Shown in pieces: positions 4,510 through 6,172 of a stretch of 6,172 bases of DNA. This DNA is from Clostridia bacterium. Lineage in GTDB: Bacteria > Bacillota_A > Clostridia > Christensenellales > CAG-138. Each line of letters begins with the position of its first letter. Positions within the stretch are counted from its first letter, which is position 1. The notes under the pieces are model-generated. The model ran no database searches. It was not told the origin of the DNA and saw nothing but the letters and a program-made list of their open reading frames with translations. The translations under genes were made by a program, and so were the position numbers. Where the stretch lies: positions 1 through 6,172 of the forward strand of contig JAFZJT010000322.1 in the NCBI GenBank assembly GCA_017553815.1, read 5' to 3'.

Positions 4510-5847
4510 ATGTATATTGTTGGCGGCGGCAAGCTAATAACTTTATCGGAATCGGTTCCGTACTTTGAAAACGGTGCCGTTGTTTGTGATGGCGAGCTTG
4601 TTATAGACATCGGCACGACCGAAAGCATGCTCGACGCTTACAAAACTGCCGAATTCATCGACGTGAAGGGCGCGTATATCCTGCCGGGTTTTGTCGATAT
4701 GCACGCTCATTCGAGGAATATCGCGTTAAGTGCGGGAATTCTTCCTCGCTTTCATGCCGACGAAAGATACAGAACGCTCAAAAACTGCCTTTGGGCGCTT
4801 GAAGGCGGCGTTGACCACTCCGATGCTTCCGCGCTTCTGTATGCCTTTGCCGCAAGGGCTATAAAGAACGGTGTCACTTCGGTCTTTGAGATGCACTCGC
4901 TCCCGTGCGACCCGAGCGGCAGTCTGTATTCGGCCGCCTCCATCATTCGTGAATGCGGGCTTCGCGCCTGCATCGGGTATGACATCAGCGAAAGATTCGG
5001 AGCAAGAAAAGCCGCGCTTTCGATCAGGGAGAATTCCGAGTTCATAGAGTTCTGCTCCGGACTTTCCATCGACACCCTTAAGCCCGCATTCGGGATCAAT
5101 TCGCTGCTCGAGCTTGGAGACGAAATGCTCGACGCTTGCATAAAAGCAAACCACACAAGAACGCGCCTTATCGCACATATCGGAGAAACGCCCGAGGAGC
5201 ATCTGTTTTCACTTCGCAAGCACGGCAAAACGCCCGTTCAAAGATTATTTGATAAAGGCGCGGTAAATCCCGATTCTGTTTTCCTTTGCGGCCCATTCAC
5301 CCTAAAAGAAGAACTCGAGCTTATCATAGAGAACGATTGCTTCGCCGTCATTTCCCCGATAATGGCTTCGTTATTAAACAGCTCCTATTCCGCAGAATTT
5401 GAAAAATATGCTTCTTGCGGCGTAATCTTCTTGAGCAGCGACGGTCTCACCGACAGCTTGCTTGAAAACGCAAGAGCTGCAGCTTTTCAGTTCTCTGTTG
5501 GCGCGGAGAGCAGTTCAAATATTCTTATCTCCGCCGTTAAAATGCTTTTCCAAGCAAACCCCGCCGCGGCGTCAAGGGTATTCGGTCATAAGTTAGGCGT
5601 TATCGAGCCGGGTGCAGCCGCGGATGTAATAGCGCTCAGACCGTCTTTAACTCAACCCTTTGTTTCCAAAGAACAGCTTCTCGGCTCGCTGATATGGACA
5701 GGTGCTGCATGTGAGTTCACGATGGTGAACGGCAGGATACTTATGCGCGACGGAAAGCTCTCGGAGCTTGATGAAAAAAGGATATCCGCGGATTTTTCAG
5801 CCGCTTTAATGAAACTGCAAGCCGTTATGCGATATGACGATCGATAG
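4510..5847 (+). CDS. SsnA-like amidohydrolase (ATZ/TRZ branch), divergent active site
   Basis: A 445-residue metal-dependent amidohydrolase. N-terminal beta-strands (1-57) and C-terminal strands (about 365-415, with GVIEPGAAADVI and a MVNGRILMRDG end) frame a TIM barrel. The closest family I recall is SsnA, a putative aminohydrolase: the LPGFVDMHAH, LKNCLWALE, GVTSVFEMHSLP, GSL and GLRA segments line up in order. Metal ligands seen are H65 and H67, H223 (with E226 in AHIGE) and D311 (SSDG). The His expected in the VAHG motif is C260 (FLCGP), and the HNxRSNM-type segment is replaced around 283-291, so the substrate and even deaminase activity are uncertain. No xanthine dehydrogenase or ygfK-type genes, common SsnA partners, are adjacent. 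The ribosome site is weak (AAGTGA just upstream), perhaps because repeat copy 2 ends 27 bp before the ATG. The following gene starts 12 bp after the stop. Confidence 0.85.
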   Translation: MYIVGGGKLITLSESVPYFENGAVVCDGELVIDIGTTESMLDAYKTAEFIDVKGAYILPGFVDMHAHSRNIALSAGILPRFHADERYRTLKNCLWALEGGVDHSDASALLYAFAARAIKNGVTSVFEMHSLPCDPSGSLYSAASIIRECGLRACIGYDISERFGARKAALSIRENSEFIEFCSGLSIDTLKPAFGINSLLELGDEMLDACIKANHTRTRLIAHIGETPEEHLFSLRKHGKTPVQRLFDKGAVNPDSVFLCGPFTLKEELELIIENDCFAVISPIMASLLNSSYSAEFEKYASCGVIFLSSDGLTDSLLENARAAAFQFSVGAESSSNILISAVKMLFQANPAAASRVFGHKLGVIEPGAAADVIALRPSLTQPFVSKEQLLGSLIWTGAACEFTMVNGRILMRDGKLSELDEKRISADFSAALMKLQAVMRYDDR

Positions 5848-5859
5848 GAAGTGTTGTTT

Positions 5860-6172
5860 TTGGAACGGATCTCTAAAGTCGAGAATAACGGAAACATGCT
5901 GCAGCATGATTCTTGCGAGCGAAGGAAGAGCTGCGGCGTGTTCGGCTATTTCGTTTGCTCTTCAAGGGAGCAGGTCGCTGATATCTCGAAGCGTGTCGTA
6001 AATCACGCGAACTCCATCGGGCTTTGCGTTTCGGACGTATTCTACGATAAGGTGGGGGACGCTCCGCACGTTCTTATGAATCTGTTGGATATTTGCCGCA
6101 ATATGCCGAATAGCGTGATCGTTGCCGAAAGCATGAGCTGCCTTAACTTTTCGCAAGTATGCCCGCAGGCTA
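5860..6172 (+). CDS. Serine-recombinase-like N-terminal domain with lost catalytic residues (partial)
   Basis: A frame open to the window end (104 codons seen, C-terminus missing). Residues about 25-100 follow the order of a resolvase N-terminal domain. GYFVCSSREQ (29-38) sits where GYxRVSxxxQ is expected, with the nucleophile-position Ser at 34. It is followed by a helix, VFYDKVGD (60-67), a helix with LLDICR, then NSVIVAES (84-91) where the family has ...VxxxDRLGR. The spacing of about 57 residues from the Ser to the DRLGR position agrees with gamma-delta resolvase. However, the Arg before the Ser is Val, the DRxGL-type Arg is absent, and DRLGR has become SMSCL, so an active recombinase is unlikely. 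The start is uncertain: TTG at 5860 has AGGAAG (5846-5851) 8 nt upstream, while ATG at 5896 is the alternative. It probably shares a transcript with the amidohydrolase. The family call is an inference. Confidence 0.5.
   Translation, partial: MERISKVENNGNMLQHDSCERRKSCGVFGYFVCSSREQVADISKRVVNHANSIGLCVSDVFYDKVGDAPHVLMNLLDICRNMPNSVIVAESMSCLNFSQVCPQA
5895..5908. other. Perfect 14-bp palindrome
   Basis: CATGCTGCAGCATG is identical to its reverse complement. It lies near the 5' end of the last gene and includes the alternative start codon ATG at 5896-5898. It may be an operator-like site or a chance product of codon sequence; nothing else supports a function. Confidence 0.3.

Noticed and set aside
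4726..5228. 158-codon minus-strand frames inside the amidohydrolase gene
   Set aside because: They lie antisense to a clearly conserved enzyme, lack ribosome sites and look like shadows of its codon bias.

Overview
The window looks like chromosome of a spore-forming member of the Firmicutes, most likely class Clostridia. The reasons are an intact pro-sigma-K gene, a Spo0A-type regulator, a four-cysteine RecO, strong AGGAGG-type ribosome sites and a CpsB/YwqE-type phosphatase. The exact taxon cannot be read from the sequence. Coding density is high, G+C looks moderate, and no complete transposase, phage or CRISPR locus is present.

Layout. Positions 10-180 (minus) hold a small protein with a YqzL-like motif, divergent from recO (332-1054, plus). 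A tRNA-Gly(CCC) with a near-consensus promoter follows (1143-1216). Behind it, 1214-1429 is an unusually structured non-coding stretch: a 16-bp hairpin that includes the tRNA CCA, a branched RNA-like element, and a rho-independent terminator. Next comes the first copy of a ~150-bp inverted-repeat element (1434-1583). A PHP-type tyrosine phosphatase gene (1648-2454, plus) runs convergent with sigK (2490-3182, minus). Divergent from sigK, with its own promoter, is a Spo0A paralogue (3436-4326, plus) whose receiver domain has lost most phosphorylation residues. The second copy of the repeat (4329-4482) starts two bases after that gene's stop codon. Then come a divergent SsnA-like amidohydrolase (4510-5847) and, 12 bases on, a gene cut by the window end (5860 onward) whose N-terminus resembles a serine-recombinase catalytic domain with the key arginines missing.

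How it fits together. sigK and the Spo0A-like gene share one intergenic region, so a sporulation role for the Spo0A-like protein is a reasonable inference. If repeat copy 2 is removed, the Spo0A-like gene and the amidohydrolase gene would be only ~27 bp apart. The three plus-strand genes from 3436 to the window end may therefore once have formed, or may still form, one operon interrupted by the repeat. The strongest candidates for new biology are the pseudo-receiver Spo0A paralogue with its two downstream partners, the tRNA-linked structured element, and the TA-flanked miniature repeat family.
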